Below are positions 19,842 to 29,536 of a stretch of 64,000 nt of DNA, in pieces. The translations under genes and the position numbers were made by a program. Under the pieces are notes generated by a model. The model did not search any database and was not told where the DNA came from. It saw nothing but the letters and a program-made list of their open reading frames with translations. This DNA is from Elusimicrobiota bacterium (GTDB lineage Bacteria > Elusimicrobiota > Elusimicrobia > FEN-1173): contig JADKCG010000006.1 of assembly GCA_016714745.1 (NCBI GenBank), forward strand, positions 1 to 64,000. The letters run 5' to 3'. Numbering within the stretch: the first letter of the stretch is position 1; every line of letters begins with the position of its first letter.

Positions 19842-21531
19842 TCATTTCACCCGTGACGTCGCCAACAGTTCCTTTGCGTGGCGGAGACCGATGGCGGCGT
19901 CGCCGCCAGAGGAGGAACCGAACAAACGGGCGATTTCAACCGGGCGTTCCGCTTCCGTGAGTTTACGCAAAACAGCGCGGGTGCGATCTCCCTTGATTTC
20001 TTTCTCCACGGTCCAGTGCGCGTCGGCGCAGGCCGCGAGGGTGGCCAAATGGGTCACGCACAACACCTGCCTCCCACGTCCCAAGGCGGAAAGTTTTTTT
20101 CCTAAAACACCCCCCACACGGCCGCCAACCCCCGCGTCGATTTCATCAAAAATTAAAACGGGCACATTGTCCGCCCGGACAAACACGCTTTCAATGGCCA
20201 ACATCACCCGAGACAATTCCCCCCCGCTCGCCGTTTCCACCAGAGGACTTCGTCCCGCGGGACCATCTCCCCGGATTGGCGTTGAACATAAATTGAATTT
20301 GGTCTGCCCCCGAAGAGGTTCTGCGGTCCGCCGCTGTCTCAACATCGACAAAGAACGTGGCGTCGGCAAGTCCCACTTCTTTAAGTTCTTTCTGCACGGC
20401 CGACGTCATTTTCTTGGCGGCTTTCCGGCGCCCTTCCGACAGCACCGCCGATCGTTGAACCAACGCATTTTCCGCTTCCGCCAACCGCCGAGCGATATCT
20501 TGCCGTTGGCCCTCCAAATTTTCCAAGCGGTCCAACTCCTCCGTGACGCGCGTTCGATAGGCGATCACGTCCGCACACGTGGGGCCATACTTTCTTTTAA
20601 GTTTTCCCAACACATCCAACCGGGAAAGGACCTCTTCTAATCGGGCGGGATCGGCCTCGATCCCGGACACGAACGCGTCCAACCGCTGGGCGGCCTCTTC
20701 TAAAGGGACAGTGGCCCCGCTCAACAGGTCCGACACCTCCGACAACGGCGCCCCCAAGGTCCGCAACAATTCAACATCGTGTTGGACTTTCCGAACCAGG
20801 TCCAAAGCCGACGATTCTTGAGCCTGAAGAAACCCGTGGGCTTCTAAGGCGACCGTTTTCAGCTTATCCCCATTCTTTAATTGAGGCAGGAGAGAATCGA
20901 GCTCGGTTTCTTCCTCGGGCCGAACGTGGGCCTCGTCCAATTCGCGTTTTTGAAATCGATAAAGATCCAACCGTTGGGCCCGCTCCTGTTCCGAGAGAGC
21001 CAGCGCGTCCCGTTCGGCCAAACGCTCTTGCCATTGCGTAAACGCCTTTTCCACCTGCTCGACACTCTTTTCCAAACCCCCGAAAGAATCCAGGAGATTC
21101 CGCTGTTCCGCTGGACGCAAAAGCAATTGCTGTTCGCTCTGACCATGGGAAAACACCAACAGTTCCCCCAACCGCCCCAAGGTCGACACATTGACGGGCC
21201 GGTCATTGACAAACGCCCGGGACTTTCCGGTCACGTCGATTTCGCGCCGAAGAAGAAGCTCGTCTTCTGTCCCTTCGGAAAGGCCCAGTTCATTCAAAAG
21301 AGATTTCAACCGCTGGCCCAAGCGTTGGAACCGCGCGGAGATCACCAACCGTTCCGCTCCCCGCCGAACCTGCCCGGCCTCTGCCCGACGCCCCAGCACC
21401 AATCCGAGGGCGTCCAGCAAAAGACTCTTCCCCGCCCCCGTTTCCCCCGTCAGCGCGATTAAACCCGGCCCCCATTCCAGCCGGAGATCTTCCAACAAAG
21501 CGAAGTTTTTAACCACCACTTCTGTCAACAT
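19842..21531 (-). CDS. recN: DNA repair protein RecN (one frameshift)
   Basis: An SMC-like ATPase acting at double-strand breaks. Walker A is in LTGETGAGKSLLLDALG near the N-terminus, followed by long coiled-coil arms. After a single-base shift near 20265 the frame resumes with the ABC signature TASGGELSRVMLAIE, Walker B VLIFDEIDAGVGG and the VTHLATLAA switch. Joined length is about 563 residues, normal for RecN. The ATG at 21531 overlaps the nadK stop (TGATG). Since the arms, signature and Walker boxes are intact, the shift is probably a base-call error. Confidence 0.9.
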
Positions 21532-22358
21532 CAGCGCTCTCCCCACAACAGCTTTTCCCGCAACACTCCAAAAAACGATCGGTCTTTTTCCGAGAGCGTT
21601 TGGAGTCGCGCCTTCATCCGGCGCAGAACCACCTTCTCTCCTGGGGAAAGAGTGAAAGGCTCCCGTCCGTCCACCAACACCACCAATTTTTCACGCGGAT
21701 GACGCGGTTCCAATCGAACCTCCACAACGCTCCCCGGCGGAATCAAGACCGGCCGCTGGCTGAGACTGTGAGGACAAATCGGCGTGAGCAAAATCAAATC
21801 AATTTCAGGACTCACGATGGGCCCGCCCGCCGCCATGGAATAGGCGGTGGACCCGGTCGGGGTGGCGACGATCAACCCGTCCCCCACATAGGTCCCGAGC
21901 GACTCTCCGTCAACACGCACCGACAAACGAACCACCCGTCCGGCCGTTGCGCCCTGGATCACGCAATCGTTGACGATCGGCAACGTCGGACCTTGGGGCG
22001 GGAGGGCCTCCAACATCATTCGATCGGAGGACACCAACCGGCCCGACACCAACTTTTCAAGGAGGGGACGCGCCCGATGCACGTCCGTCGCGGTCAGAAA
22101 CCCAAGCCGCCCCAAATTGATTCCCAAGACCGGAACGCCTAACGGTGCCGCCGTCCGCGCCGCCGCGAGGAGCGTTCCATCGCCCCCCAAAGCCACGGCC
22201 GCGCGAGCGCTTTTGATGTGGCGAGGCCCCAGGACGCGAATGCTGCGAGCCGACAGCCAAGACCGCAACGTTTTGAGGGCGCGCTGGGCGGAGGGGTTGT
22301 TGGGGTTATGGAAGAGCGCCACCGGAAACGGGGGCGTGGGACGTCGAAGGGAAGCCAC
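21531..22358 (-). CDS. nadK: NAD kinase
   Basis: Phosphorylates NAD to NADP. The catalytic GGDGT is in AVALGGDGTLLAAAR, followed by GINLGRLGFLTA; the second conserved block is GDGLIVATPTGSTAYSMAAGG. No ATG lies near the expected start, so I take GTG at 22358, just inside the end of the response-regulator gene; the exact start is uncertain. About 275 residues, as for the family. It overlaps recN by one codon boundary, implying coupled translation. Confidence 0.9.
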   Translation of the reverse strand: MASLRRPTPPFPVALFHNPNNPSAQRALKTLRSWLSARSIRVLGPRHIKSARAAVALGGDGTLLAAARTAAPLGVPVLGINLGRLGFLTATDVHRARPLLEKLVSGRLVSSDRMMLEALPPQGPTLPIVNDCVIQGATAGRVVRLSVRVDGESLGTYVGDGLIVATPTGSTAYSMAAGGPIVSPEIDLILLTPICPHSLSQRPVLIPPGSVVEVRLEPRHPREKLVVLVDGREPFTLSPGEKVVLRRMKARLQTLSEKDRSFFGVLREKLLWGER

Positions 22359-22374
22359 GACAGCGGGAACCTCG

Positions 22375-23349
22375 CTACCCCGCGCCCTCCCGCAAAACAA
22401 TCTCCTCCCACACTTTGACGATGTCCCCGTCCCACCACCCACGATCCACTTCTTCCCACATCGTCTGGAACGCTTTTTGTATGGAGTAGGCTTCCTTATA
22501 ACTTCGCCGAGACGTGAGCGCGTCGTAAATGTCCACCACGTTCACGATGCGCACCAACTTCGGAATCTGGGGCGCTTTCAATCCGCTGGGATAGCCCGTT
22601 CCATCGAGGCACTCGTGGTGATGGATAATGATCGGAAGGATCCCTTCCAAACTTTTAAGCCGTTTACAAATTTCGCCCCCCACCACCGCGTGCTTGCGCA
22701 TGGTCTCCCATTCCGTATCGTCGAGGGGCCCCGCTTTTTGCAATATGACGTCAGGGATCCCCAGTTTCCCAATGTCGTGCAACATTCCGCCCTTCCGCAG
22801 AGATTCTAATTCAAACGCGTTGCATCCCAAGGCCCGGCCCAGCATGACCGCGTACCGGCCCACGCGGTCGGCGTGGCCCAAGGTGTATCGGTCTTTCGCT
22901 TCAATGGTCCGCACCAGGGTCATCAATATCGCTTCGGCGTCTTCCAATTCGTCGGTCAGATTCTTAATACGGATCAACGAACGGATGCGCGTCATGAGGG
23001 CGTCTTGTTCGTAGGGTTTGGGGAGAAAATCGTCGCACCCGGCTTCGATGGCGCGCACTTTTTCGTCTTCCGGAAGGAGCCCGGTGACCATGATGACGGG
23101 AAGAAGCCGGGTCGCGTGGTGACCTTTGATGCGGCGGCACGTTTCAAGACCGTTCAATCGAGGCATGTCGAAATCGATGATGCAAAGATCGGGGCGGGAT
23201 TCGTGAATCCGTTCCAACGCTTCCTGCCCGTCCTGGGCAACAATCACATGAAACCCTTCGACGCGGAGAAGCGCCTCCAAGGCCTTTTGGGCATAACGGT
23301 CATCGTCGGCGATCAGGATGGTCGATGCGCCGGTGGGGCGGACGATCAT
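22375..23349 (-). CDS. Response regulator with HD-GYP cyclic-di-GMP phosphodiesterase domain
   Basis: A 324-residue signalling protein. Residues 10-125 form a receiver domain: acidic pocket ADDD, phospho-acceptor Asp in CIIDFDMP, Thr in VTG, Lys in LPKPYEQ. A linker leads to an HD-GYP domain with GMLHDIGKLGIPD and HHHECLDGTGYPSGL, so metal and GYP residues are all present. It probably hydrolyses c-di-GMP when phosphorylated. The cognate kinase is not in the window. The gene has its own leaderless-type promoter and leads the recN/nadK run. Confidence 0.92.
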   Translation of the reverse strand: MIVRPTGASTILIADDDRYAQKALEALLRVEGFHVIVAQDGQEALERIHESRPDLCIIDFDMPRLNGLETCRRIKGHHATRLLPVIMVTGLLPEDEKVRAIEAGCDDFLPKPYEQDALMTRIRSLIRIKNLTDELEDAEAILMTLVRTIEAKDRYTLGHADRVGRYAVMLGRALGCNAFELESLRKGGMLHDIGKLGIPDVILQKAGPLDDTEWETMRKHAVVGGEICKRLKSLEGILPIIIHHHECLDGTGYPSGLKAPQIPKLVRIVNVVDIYDALTSRRSYKEAYSIQKAFQTMWEEVDRGWWDGDIVKVWEEIVLREGAG

Positions 23350-23355
23350 GGGAAC

Positions 23356-23384
23356 ATAATACCAGATTCATCGCCTCCCCTCAA
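23356..23384 (-). promoter_or_regulatory. Promoter of the HD-GYP regulator, leaderless type
   Basis: TTGAGG (23384-23379), a 17-bp spacer and TATTAT (23361-23356) on the minus strand end six bases before the ATG at 23349. No Shine-Dalgarno sequence can fit, so the mRNA should begin at the start codon. Confidence 0.6.
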
Positions 23385-23412
23385 CGGGGGGGGGACCTTG
23401 TTTTCCACGATA

Positions 23413-23450
23413 GAGAAAAAGAGGCCGCTGATCGGTTTCAACCAGCGGCC
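23413..23450 (-). terminator. Rho-independent terminator after RNase P RNA
   Basis: On the minus strand GGCCGCTGGTT and its near-complement form a 12-bp hairpin with a GAAA loop, followed at once by TCTTTTTCTC. It ends the RNase P RNA transcript just before the promoter of the regulator gene. Confidence 0.85.
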
Positions 23451-23464
23451 CCTTGTGGCGTTTG

Positions 23465-23880
23465 CGATGGCCTGTACACCGAGTTTTGTCCACCCACGTC
23501 GGGGATGGACTCCCAACGAGAGTTGACGGATCATTCCTCTGGGCCTGTTCTTGCGAACAAGCTCAAGCGGCGACCTGAGAAACGCGCCTTGCGGCGTCGG
23601 GACCGGGCCGGTCCCCCTCGGACCGAGGGTCTCCCCTTCTTGCCTTTCTCCGGGCGGGGTTTGCCTTCCTCCGCCTCTCGGCGGGGGAACGGGAGCTCTT
23701 ACCTCTCGTTTTCACCCTTGCCACGCGCGCCGTTCGGCGCCGTTCGGCGGTGTGTTTTCTGTGGCACTTTCCGTCGGGGGAAACGCCCACCCCCGCCTTC
23801 CTGTTAGGAAGCGCCTTGCCCTGTGGAGCTCGGACTTTCCTCCGCGGCACGTTTCGCTGCGGCGATCCACCGACCACCGA
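23465..23880 (-). ncRNA. rnpB: RNase P RNA, bacterial type A
   Basis: The catalytic RNA that trims the 5' ends of pre-tRNAs. Conserved region I (GAGGAAAGTCCGAGCTCCAC) lies at 23843-23824 on the minus strand, with CAGGGCAAGG following. The specificity domain shows AAGGGTGAAAACGAGAGG and GTAAGAGCTC. Conserved region V (AGAGGAATGATCCGTC) is near 23540-23525, and the 3' segment ACTCGGTGTACAGGCC follows. Length of about 415 nt fits type A. Exact ends are estimated from helix P1 and the terminator; open reading frames crossing it are not genes. Confidence 0.93.
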
Positions 23881-24021
23881 AATTTATTTTTTGGATTTAC
23901 CGGGATTCCCCCCCCATCCGACAAACTGGGGCGGTATCTATCGACACCGCGGTTGGCACAGGGCATCCATCGACAGAGTCCGAAACAGAATTTTCCAACC
24001 CTCCCGGACGGGAATGCTCAG

Positions 24022-24449
24022 TCAACTGAAATTTTTAGGTTTATCCAACGCCGCGTTGGCCAGAGCGTCCGCCCGCTTGTTAAACGGGTGGCTGGAGCGA
24101 GGGATATGAATGAGTTCCATTTTTTCGAACCGCTGTTCCAGCTCTTTGACCCGCGCCAACAAAACCTTCATTCGAGAATCTTTGGCGCGGTAGATGCCTA
24201 CACTGGTAAACCACGAACTGAGAATCCGTCAAAATTTTGACCTGTTTCGCGCCCCGTCCAGAAAGTCCTTCCAGCGCCCGAATCAGCGCTTCATATTCCG
24301 CGACCTGATTGGTGTTGATCCCCAACCCCTCCGCCGATTTCGGCCGCCACCGTGCCCGCGGGATCGCACACGACGACCCCGCAAGATGCAGGACCGGGAT
24401 TTCCTCGGGAGGCGCCATCACAATAGGCGGTCCAAAGCTTGGACAACAT
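24022..24449 (-). CDS. rnhA: Ribonuclease HI (two frameshifts)
   Basis: Degrades RNA in RNA-DNA hybrids. Catalytic acids appear in order across three frames: Asp in CDGASRGNPGPASCG, Glu in AEYEALIRALEG, Asp in ILTDSQFVVYQ, and the last Asp in NKRADALANAAL near the C-terminus. The frame must shift near 24330 and near 24200. The corrected protein is about 142 residues, the small RnhA type, starting at ATG 24449 and stopping at 24022. It begins a few bases after the zinc-ribbon gene. Confidence 0.8.
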
Positions 24450-24453
24450 AGGT

Positions 24454-25091
24454 TTACTTGACGCTGGGAAGGGAGGACGTGAGGAGGGGCGGCCGGACAG
24501 CGGGGCCTCTTCCACGGGGGTCCAGGGGGCGAGGCGGGATCAGCCGGTTTAGGCGCCATAAAGAGATTCGCGAACAGCTCTCACACGTAATGATTTCTTT
24601 TCCTTTCATCACCTGATTGACGAGGTTCGGCGTTAGACCGGTGCGACAGCCACCGCACACCATAGCGTTCACAGGGACGACCACCACAAATCCCGGACGG
24701 CCACGTTGAATCGCTTCGTAGCGATCGCGGGCCGTGACGGGAAGACCCGCAAAAAAAACCTCTCGTTCAGATTTCTTCGCTTCGGCCTTGGCTTTGAGTT
24801 CGATCTCTACGGCATCCAGGGCGCGATCCAAACCATCCAATTCCGCCTGAACTTTCAGGGTCTCCAGCTCCGCCGATTTGGCTTCTTTCTGCAATGTTTC
24901 AATGGTTTCCATGAGAACCAAAACCTGGTCTTCCAAGAGGGACTTTTCTTTCTTGGCCGCGTCTATTTCGACGATCAAGGCCTTGTACGCATCGTTGGAT
25001 TTAACGCTGTTCAATTCGCCCGAATGCTTGCGAACCGCCTGATCCTTGGCATCGATTTCAAGTTCCAAGTTTTTCCGACTCAGTTGATCCG
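24454..25091 (-). CDS. Coiled-coil protein with C-terminal zinc ribbon (C4-type/DUF164-like), 5' end unclear
   Basis: The family has a long N-terminal coiled coil and a C-terminal four-Cys ribbon; cellular role is not established. Here the ribbon is CGGC and CESC about 23 residues apart, in the context VNAMVCGGCRTGLTPNLVNQ. The coiled coil begins abruptly right after a tRNA-Val gene, at LSRKNLELEIDAKDQ, and looks about 50-70 residues short compared with my expectation of the family. No ATG or GTG with an RBS is visible at this point; an ORF can be drawn through the tRNA, but that stretch is tRNA sequence. After the ribbon the frame may also shift, because the tail is proline-rich. Confidence 0.65.
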
Positions 25092-25163
25092 TGGGCGGTA
25101 TAGGGATTGAACCTATGACCTTTCGCGTGTGAGGCGAACGCTCCACCGCTGAGCTAACCGCCC
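25092..25163 (-). tRNA. tRNA-Val, anticodon CAC
   Basis: A complete 72-nt cloverleaf. The acceptor arm is GGGCGGT paired with ACCGCCC, the D-arm is GCTCAGCGGTGGAGC, the anticodon stem TTCGC/GCGAA closes loop CTCACAC (anticodon CAC), and the T-arm carries GGTTCAATCC. CCA is not encoded. Confidence 0.93.
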
Positions 25164-25224
25164 ACGGAGGGGACGGGCGACTCATTATAACATTTCCAGG
25201 AAACGCGGTCCTCAGAAAAATTCA

Positions 25225-25297
25225 TGGGCCCTGGTGGAGTTGAACCACCGACCACCCCGTTATGAGCGGGACGCTCTAACCGCTGAGCTAAGGGCCC
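25225..25297 (-). tRNA. tRNA with CAT anticodon (Ile2 or elongator Met)
   Basis: A 73-nt cloverleaf with acceptor GGGCCCT/AGGGCCC, D-arm AGCTCAGCGGTTAGAGC, anticodon loop CTCATAA and T-arm GGTTCAACTCC. The anticodon is CAT. The acceptor and D-arm resemble lysidine-modified tRNA-Ile2 more than elongator tRNA-Met, but I cannot decide. It is not an initiator, since it lacks the run of three G-C pairs in the anticodon stem expected for fMet. CCA is not encoded. Confidence 0.88.
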
Positions 25298-25346
25298 GCA
25301 AAACACACCGAAAGCCCGCTGTCGAGGCCCCTATGCTCCGCGCGGG

Positions 25347-27072
25347 TTACTCCACGTATTCGCGAAGGAAACGACTCCGGCTGGGATGGCGGAGCTTGCG
25401 GATGGCTTTCGCTTCAATTTGGCGAACCCGTTCACGCGTGACGCTAAAGATCTGACCCAGTTCTTCCAGTGTTCGGGGATACCCCGTCCCGATCCCAAAC
25501 CGAAGTTTAATGATTTCAGCTTCGCGGTCACTCAAACTGGCCAAGGCCTTCTCCACCTCTTGCTGGCGGAGCGAATCGTTGGCCGAATGGGCGGGAGAAA
25601 TATCCCCCTTGTCTTCGAGAAAATCCTCCAACACGGAGTCTTCCTCTTCGCCCACGGGCGTGGTCAAAGAAATAGGCTCTTGCATGATCTTCAATATTTG
25701 GCGCACCTTGTCGGAAGAAAGACGGAGCGCCTTGCCGTATTCTTCCACAGTCGGATCACGACCGTTTTCCTGCCGAAATTTTCGGCTCACCTTGGTCAGC
25801 TTAGAAATAACTTCCTTCATGTGAACCGGGATCCGAATGGTGCGGGCCTGGTCGGCGATGGCGCGATTGATGCTTTGACGGATCCACCACGTGGCGTAGG
25901 TGGAAAATTTAAACCCGCGCCGCCATTCAAATTTCTCAACCGGCTTTGATGAGGCCAACCACCTTCTTGGATGAGATCCGAAAGTTCCAAATTCGAGCCC
26001 ACATGCTTTTTGGCAATCGACACCACCAACCGCAGATTCGCCTTAATGAGTTGAAGTTTGTCTTTGAGAATCGCCTCTTCCAGCTGACGGATCCGTGTAT
26101 CCAACGCCAACAAGTTCCTGGGCGCTCACGGGGAGCATTTTCACCATGCGCTGAAGTCGAAATTGAATCGTCTCAATGTTTTGCATGGAACTTTCAATTC
26201 CGCTTGGGGTGTATCCCGTCAACCGGTGAAACTGAGCAGTCGGCATCTGCTTAGCGATGGTCTTTTGAAACAGCTTTTAGTTCAGCGTAGGGCAGTTTAA
26301 AACGTTTTTCGTAGCGCTGAATTTCGTCCTCAAACTCGCGAACTTTGAGACCCAAACTCTTTATTTTATTCACGAGCCGCCGGATTTTTTTCCTGATTCA
26401 AGTTAAGGCTGATGATAGGCTCAACGATGATCTGGCGCTCTTCAATCACTTTGGCTTCAACTCGTCCCGTCTTGTCGGCGGGGAGATTGTCCTCCATTTT
26501 GAGTTTTAACTTATCAATACGCAGCTCAGCTTGAATAATATATTGAACGACGGTTTTCACTCGCCGCCGCATTCCTGAAAGTTCCGAAGCCGTCCGACGC
26601 CCGCGAGGCATCAGTTCCTTGGGGGTCATCTCATCGGCTTCAAGCAACTGTTCCCAGTTCTGAACTTCGCGATGGGTGATGGGGGATTCGAGGACAACCA
26701 GTTTGAGAATTTTTTCGTTGTCTTTAATGCTTCGAGCGAGCGTCACTTCCTGCTCACGTGTGAGGAGGGGGACCTTCCCCATTTCCGAGAGATACATCCG
26801 GATGGAGTTCTGCGTATCCAACTCGACATCGGGGACACCCATTTCTTCGGGCCGTCGGATCTGTGGCGACGGTCATCGCCGCGATCCACAACGTCGATGC
26901 CCATCTCCGCCAGCTTACCGAAAAGGGTGTCCAATTCTTCCGTGGTAAAATTGGTTTCGGGAAGCTTTTGGCTTATCTCTTCGTAGGTCAGGAACCCCGT
27001 TTCCTTCCCGTGCTCAATCAGGTTTCGCACCACTTCTTGATGATTCAATTGTTCGCGTCGTTCCACGGGCAT
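25347..27072 (-). CDS. rpoD: Primary sigma factor RpoD (several frameshifts)
   Basis: The housekeeping sigma70 factor. Read in pieces from 27072: region 1.1 (RREQLNHQEVVRNLIEHG), region 1.2 (NSIRMYLSEMGKVPLLTREQ), region 2 (LRLVVSIAKKHVGSNLELSD, then FKFSTYATWWIRQSINRAIA), region 3 (IRIPVHMKEVISKL) and region 4.2 (TLEELGQIFSVTRERVRQIE) ending FLREYVE. At least four shifts are needed, near 25950, 26110, 26270-26370 and 26840. All functional regions survive and the gene is essential, so consensus errors are the likely cause. It starts one base after the dnaG stop, as in the classical rpsU-dnaG-rpoD operon. Confidence 0.9.
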
Positions 27073-27073
27073 G

Positions 27074-28869
27074 TCACCGGTCCGATGAACCCGAACTCCC
27101 TGGGGAAGGCGCCCGAAGGAGGCGGGTCAAGGTTTGATATCGCAAAATTTTTATTTCGTCGCGGGTTCGTCGTCCTTCCAACATATCCAAAACCTCCCGT
27201 TCCAGCCCGGCGCGGTCGCGCCGTTGCGCCGACAGTTCCAAACTTTTGACACTCCGCGCCAACGCCTCGCGCGGATCATCAAATTTTTTTCCTTCCAAAA
27301 GAAGCGCCGTGAGCCAAGGGCCGTCGGCCGCGCCCAACGACTTCCACCGCCGCGGCCGGATCCACCGACCCACGGGATTTCCATTGTTCCCGCCAGTGGC
27401 GAAACACAGTCAAACACCGGGTGTCGGAAAAAAGAGCGTCGGCAATTTCTCCCGCCTCCCACCCGCCCCTCCCAGCCAAAATTTGAAAAACCTCTTCTTC
27501 GGCGGTTCGCACATGGGGCCCTTGGGCCGAGACGGCCGCGCCACTTCAGACGGACGCCCGACCCCGCCCCCTTGGCTGCCTGCCGGGCCATCTCACGCCG
27601 AAGGGCATCCACATCAAGAGAAAGCCGCGCCGCGGCCCGGCGGGTCCATTCTTCACGTAAAACCTCGTTCGGGACCCCCGCAATAAAACGCATAAGTTCT
27701 TCGGCTCGGCGCAACCGCCCGTGGAAATCGTTGAACCCCGCCAACGAAGGGGCCAACACATCCAACCAAAAATCCACCACATCCTGGGCCTTGGCCAGCA
27801 TCAGATCCAAAGCCGGCCCTTGATCCAACACAAATTCGTCAGGATCCTGCTCTCCCGGAACATGGGCCACGCGAACAAAAACGTCTTCTTTCAAAAACAC
27901 CGCCGCGCTCCGCCAACTGGCATTTTGGCCCGCCGGGTCCGGATCAAAAAGGAGAACCGCTTCCTGAGCGTATCGTCGGATCAACCGCGCCTGCTCGGAA
28001 GTCAACGCCGTTCAAGGGGGCCACCGCGGTGGTGGCCCCGCCTGATGAAGCCCGATCACGTCCATGTATCCTTCGACAACAATGGCCTGCGCGCGCGCCT
28101 GAAGATCCGCGCGCCCTGGTAGAGCCCGTACAGATGGCGGCCTTCGTATAAACCAGCGTATCCGGAGGAATTGAGATATTTCGGCCCGGCCTCTTCCCCC
28201 AACACCCGCCCGCCAAAGGCAACCACCTGCCCATAGGGATCTTGAATGGGAAAGATCAACCGCCCCCCAAAGGATCCTGGTAACGCCCGGTCCGTTCAGA
28301 CCGCAGGCCAACCCCGCCTGGAGCAACACTTCGATGGCAACGCCTTTCTTGAGCGCCACGTCCAGAAACCCTTCTCGCCGGGGGCATACCCCAACCGAAA
28401 CCGGTCCGCCGTTTCCGGGCCGAATCCCGCGCTGAACCAAATAGCGCCGAGCGACTTCCGCATCGGCGGCGCCGCGCAACGAATCCCTGTAGAACCCCGC
28501 CGCCTCTTCCAAGAGGGAGAAAACCTGATCCCGTTCTTTGGCGCGCCGACTGGAGGCGTCGTCGGTCTTGTCCCAATCCAGGGCCACCCCGGTGCGATGG
28601 GCCAACTCGCGCAACGCCTCCGGAAAAGAAATCCCTTCCAGTTTCATCACAAACTTAAGGATGTCCCCGCCCTCTTGACAGGCACCGAAACAGTGCCAAA
28701 GCCCTTTATCGGGCTGAAAATAAAAGGACGGAGTGCGTTCGTTGTGAAACGGACAGTTGCCTTTCCAGCGGGAACCGGATTGCTTTAAGCTCGGCACCGC
28801 GTCCCGGACAACCGACAAAGGATCGAGCGCAGACTTAATGCGCTCCAACGTATCGCGCGAAACGCCCAC
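27074..28869 (-). CDS. dnaG: DNA primase DnaG (several frameshifts)
   Basis: Makes RNA primers at the replication fork. The N-terminal CHC2 zinc finger reads CPFHNERTPSF then HCFGACQEGGDILKF. The catalytic Toprim region is split between frames: LIFPIQDPYGQVVAFGGRVL, AQAIVVEGYMDVIGLHQAG and LLFDPDPAGQNASWRSA. A C-terminal helicase-binding domain follows in two more frames and ends next to the rpoD start. Shifts lie near 28265, 28100, 28010, 27530 and 27370. Total span gives about 598 residues, normal for DnaG. Confidence 0.9.
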
Positions 28870-28883
28870 GGACGGGGAGGCTC

Positions 28884-29084
28884 TTAGCCTCGATTCGCCC
28901 GGGCCATGCGCCGACGCAATTTCCGGCGGGATTCGGCCTGTTTGCGCTTCCGTTTAACGGAAGGGGGCTCATAGTATTCCCGCCGTTTAATTTCCTGCAT
29001 GATGCCGTTGCGCTCGCATTCACGCTTGAACCGACGAAGGGCTTCCTCGATGGATTCTCCATCACGAACTTTGACGAAAACCAT
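28884..29084 (-). CDS. rpsU: Small ribosomal subunit protein bS21
   Basis: A 66-residue basic protein of the 30S subunit with the typical start MVFVKVRDGESIEEALRRFK and the REYYEPPSVKRKRKQ block. It lies 15 bp upstream of dnaG, completing the rpsU-dnaG-rpoD cluster. Confidence 0.95.
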   Translation of the reverse strand: MVFVKVRDGESIEEALRRFKRECERNGIMQEIKRREYYEPPSVKRKRKQAESRRKLRRRMARANRG

Positions 29085-29121
29085 AATTTAAAACACCACC
29101 TTCCGGGTGAAATTTATTCTT

Positions 29122-29159
29122 AAAAAACAAAAAACTCTCCACCGGCCAACCGAGCCGGC
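29122..29159 (-). terminator. Possible Rho-independent terminator after the HIT gene
   Basis: On the minus strand GCCGGCTCGGTTGGCCGG forms a short hairpin followed by a T-rich run (GAGTTTTTTGTTTTTT). It separates the heat-shock cluster from rpsU-dnaG-rpoD. The stem is only five to six bp and the T-run is a few bases away, so termination may be partial. Confidence 0.5.
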
Positions 29160-29194
29160 AAAAGAACACACCCCACAAACAAAAGGTCGAAGGC

Positions 29195-29536
29195 CTAGCC
29201 GGGAGGCCAGCGTAACGGGCGACCAGCCAAAAAATGAAAGTGCAGATGGGCCACCGCCTGACCGGCATCGGGGCCATTGTTGACCACCAGCCGAAACCCC
29301 GACTCGCGCACAGAAAAGCGATCGGCCAACGCGTTGCCGCCCCATGAATCTCCCAAAACCGGCGCATCCTCCGTCGATAAATCCAGAACGCGCGCCAAAT
29401 GCTTTTTGGGAATAATCAGAACATGAACCGGCGCCTGGGGACGAACATCTTTAAACGCCAAAACATCCCCTTCGTCAAAAACGATCTGGGCAGGAATCTC
29501 TTTTCGCGCGATTTTGCAGAAAAGACAATCGCTCAC
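29195..29536 (-). CDS. HIT-family nucleotide-binding hydrolase
   Basis: A 113-residue histidine-triad protein of the PKCI/HinT branch, likely an AMP-lysine or AMP-phosphoramidate hydrolase. The triad is HLHFHF, and the C-terminus GRPLRWPPG is typical and shows the gene is complete. I choose the GTG at 29536, giving a start SDCLFCKIARKEIP with the usual Cys pair; it overlaps the corrected mtaB stop by four bases (GTGA). A TATAAT sits six bases upstream and might add an internal promoter. Confidence 0.88.
   Translation of the reverse strand: MSDCLFCKIARKEIPAQIVFDEGDVLAFKDVRPQAPVHVLIIPKKHLARVLDLSTEDAPVLGDSWGGNALADRFSVRESGFRLVVNNGPDAGQAVAHLHFHFLAGRPLRWPPG

Noticed and set aside
23551..24240. Plus-strand frames of up to 229 codons
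   Set aside because: They cover the RNase P RNA and rnhA on the opposite strand and show no protein motif.
25092..25185. Protein start MSRPSPPWAVSSAVERS upstream of the zinc-ribbon protein
   Set aside because: This peptide is translated tRNA-Val sequence and cannot be the family N-terminus.
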